Below, in pieces: positions 62,142 to 64,000 of a stretch of DNA of 64,000 nucleotides. The DNA is taken from positions 434,001 to 498,000 of the forward strand of contig JBCAML010000017.1 of assembly GCA_038503075.1 (NCBI GenBank), written 5' to 3'. The notes under the pieces are model-generated. The model had not been told where the DNA came from. It ran no database searches and saw only the letters and a program-made list of their open reading frames with translations. The DNA comes from Gyromitra esculenta (lineage: Eukaryota > Ascomycota > Pezizomycetes > Pezizales > Discinaceae). Within the stretch, counting starts at the first letter, position 1. Each line of letters begins with the position of its first letter. Made by a program: the position numbers and the translations under genes.

Positions 62142-62780
62142 TTAATTGCCATCCGAGTCAAGTTTAGTTTGCACTCCATTACGGTCCGTGTATTCGTATG
62201 AGCCGTCGATGAACCGCTTCGTGATATTGCCGTCGTCATCCCTGTGCCAGGTCGTACCCTTAATTCGATTTTGTAAGGGTTTTTTTAAAAAAATTTAAAT
62301 TTTGGAAAGGGTTGGGACAATGGGGGACCTACGTCTCCTCTTCGAATGAATGCGGTCTTGTCGTTACCCTCTAGATAGGGAGAAGATTAGTATCAATACG
62401 TCCCGGGGGGGAAGGGGGGAGATTTTTATCTAACACTAACCAGCATCCCATCTATGATGTTTACCGGGTTTGGAGATATCATATGTAACGCCGTCGTAAC
62501 TGAGGGTTGTCGCCTTCACGTAGGCGTTCGTCCCGCCGATACTCGCACGCATGTAAGAACACGAAAACTATCGCCTTGTTAGCTAGGGCTTTAACTAGTA
62601 GAAAAAAAGAAAGTTGTCGAGGGTGACAGTACTGCTTGGCCACTGTTCGTGTTATCCCAGTAGTAAGTTCCATCGTCTAAGACGGAGAGATTGGTTAGAA
62701 TCGGCCTATGGCTAGATGAGGGATTGTGTCCATCCCAAGTTATACTCACGGTTGTCAAAGCGGGTGTTAACGTTGGCCAT
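62142..62780 (-). CDS. small Tyr/Gly/Asp-rich protein of unknown function
   Basis: Five exons can be joined in phase on the minus strand, giving about 110 residues. Start 62780 (MANVNTRFDN), first donor at 62749, then HDGTYYWDNTNSGQA, SCSYMRASIGGTNAYVKATT, LSYDGVTYDISKP, GNDKTAFIRRGD, and a last exon GTTWHRDDDGNITKRF...DGSYEYTDRNG ending KLDSDGN. The repeated DGxYxY/W pattern (DGTYYW, DGVTYD, DGSYEYTD) suggests short beta repeats. No signal peptide or known domain. The upstream side has a TATA-like region near 62870 (GATATAAATA), which supports a real promoter. Exon edges are inferred by eye. Confidence 0.55.
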
Positions 62781-63010
62781 CGCGAGGGAGATTTTTGTAG
62801 TCTGATTGAGAAAGTGAAGTTTGAGATGGGAGTTGTTGGAGGATGAGAGATATTCGGGGGAACGTCTAGGGATATAAATACTCAGGTGGTAGGAGTATAG
62901 ACTCTTCCCCTAGTCTCACCCATCAACATAATTACCAAAGATTATTACGGGAGACCCACGAGAACGAGACTAGACACGAGATCATTCAACACGCGATTGA
63001 TATTCAGGTG

Positions 63011-63105
63011 GTGGCCTTAACATGGGGGGATGGTATCCGGGGATCTATATTTCAAGTGGTGGCCTTAAAATGGGGGGATAACATCCAGGGATCTAGGGGC
63101 ACAGC
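63011..63105. repeat. two-copy ~50-bp direct repeat
   Basis: CAGGTGGTGGCCTTAACATG... (from 63007) is repeated as CAAGTGGTGGCCTTAAAATG... (from 63054), each followed by GGGGGATRRYATCCRGGGATCTA. Spacing about 47-50 bp. It lies upstream of the small minus-strand gene. No coding sense. Confidence 0.65.
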
Positions 63106-63255
63106 GGACAAGGCATCGATTTCATGAAAAACGATAGCATAAAACGAATAGTTGGGCGCAAGTAATAGGCTAAGACCTTTAGGGAGAATATGGTCCTCTA
63201 TGGATCAAGCTCCGAAGACTATTTTTGTCTTGCAATTGATTAACGTCTTGCAATG

Positions 63256-63727
63256 ATATACTCATGTCGCCAGATTCATAATGCCAGATAACTAAATTTT
63301 GACTAAGGTCGGAATTATCATGTCTGTGGTATGAGATACAGTAGACTCTCGATATAAGCATACGCTCGGGACCAAAAAATGTATGCCTATATCGAGGTTA
63401 TGCTTAGATCGAGGTAGACTTTATATGTGCGAGTGAAAACGGGACTGCCGAGCTAGATGCCTATAGCACGAATATGCTTATATAGAGTATGCTTATATCG
63501 AGAGTCTACTGTACAGGAAAAAGTAGCATCTGAGAGCGGCAGCAACATTAGCACACTTTAGACAATGTATCTTAATTATTATAATTTTCTATATCCTATG
63601 GCTGTTGAAAAATCGAGCTTCCTGTGGGGATTTCACCGGTGTCTGCAGCCGGGACCCATTTTCCTGTTCTGTATCCATAGTCAGACTTCAGTTATCTGGC
63701 ATTATAAATCTGACGACATGAGTATAT
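63256..63727. mobile_element. outer MITE with ~53-bp terminal inverted repeats
   Basis: 63256-63308 and the reverse complement of 63675-63727 share about 47 of 53 bases, including ATATACTCATGTCG at the very ends and ATAATGCCAGATAACT inside. Most differences are transitions. If TA at each end is a target duplication, the unit fits a Tc1/mariner-type non-autonomous element of about 470 bp. It has no transposase frame and contains a second element. Confidence 0.7.
63339..63511. mobile_element. pogo/Tigger-type MITE, 173 bp, perfect 25-bp TIRs
   Basis: Starts CAGTAGACTCTCGATATAAG and ends with the exact reverse complement; the match runs 25 bp. It is flanked by TA on both sides (63337-63338 and 63512-63513), the target duplication of Tc1/mariner elements. 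CAGTAGAC at the tip is the usual form of pogo-family ends. Inside are further partial copies (TATGCCTATATCGAGG, ATGCTTAGATCGAGG). Non-coding; perfect ends suggest recent activity. It is nested within the outer MITE. Confidence 0.85.
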
Positions 63728-64000
63728 GTGGCTAGCCCCGCCACGAATAAGCGTCCATTAGTATTATCTGATTATAATTCATGCAGTAACGCTAATATAT
63801 ACTATCTTACTTTTATTTGGTTTGATGCCCATGAAAATCCCTCTAACCAACTGGAAGTTTCAATGGTTCCCGATAACTATCTTTACGACGGTTAATGGGA
63901 TATATGGGCTGTCTCTTTTGTCTGCTGTGCGCAGGTGTGCATGTGAGTTCTCACATTTGCGATCGGCGCATGCTTGTATTGACAATAGGTTTGACCTTGT
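63728..64000. other. right window edge, no gene seen
   Basis: AT-rich sequence with no open frame of note. Confidence 0.5.

Overview
This 64 kb window looks like nuclear DNA of a filamentous ascomycete (Pezizomycotina). The genes are eukaryotic, split by short introns of about 50-110 nt with CTAAC/CTGAC-like branch sites. The set fits a mould: a secreted five-domain GH35 beta-galactosidase, a Bgl2-type GH17 wall enzyme, a DENN protein, a long-tailed kinesin, GINS Psf3, eS4, mitochondrial uL10m, TYW2, an Ssp120-like EF-hand protein and Prp22. Only about 13 intact genes and two broken ones are visible. The rest is AT-rich and gene-poor, with MITE-like elements, which suggests a repeat-rich genome. 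Species cannot be fixed from the sequence.

Layout. 0-2.2 kb: GGT minisatellite, no gene. 2.2-5.9 kb (-): GH35 beta-galactosidase with about 13 introns, one of which appears to be AT-AC. 6-8.9 kb: empty. 8.9-10.4 kb (+): short-chain dehydrogenase with a 14-nt exon. 10.4-16.4 kb: mostly empty, with one possible 36-codon ORF. 16.4-19.5 kb (+): DENN-domain coiled-coil protein. 19.5-24.9 kb: empty, then a CT-rich leader. 24.9-30.8 kb (+): kinesin, convergent with PSF3 (31.8-32.6 kb, -). PSF3 is divergent from an orphan gene (33.3-34.0 kb, +) whose C-terminus I read as a SUMO-like beta-grasp. A decayed paralogue of that orphan follows at 34.86-35.7 kb; at least two of its stops look like CpA-to-TpA changes. 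36.2-37.5 kb (+): eS4, with a 6-nt microexon. 38.2-39.2 kb (-): uL10m. 43.3-44.4 kb (+): GH17. 48.6-50.4 kb: broken TPR-CHAT gene. 51.7-52.7 kb (-): coiled-coil protein with a likely GC-AG intron, divergent from TYW2 (53.0-54.4 kb, +). 54.6-55.3 kb (-): Ssp120-like. 56.9-60.8 kb (+): Prp22. 61.25-61.72 kb: ACCGGTTT-rich inverted-repeat element. 62.1-62.8 kb (-): small Tyr/Gly/Asp-rich protein. 63.26-63.73 kb: nested MITEs.

The housekeeping genes (replication, translation, tRNA modification, splicing) do not form one pathway and there is no biosynthetic cluster. The most unusual signals are the orphan SUMO-like gene with its mutated tandem copy, the AT-AC intron that preserves a conserved GH35 motif, and the palindrome TACATGTA, of which I counted 21 copies (about one expected), none inside an intact coding exon.
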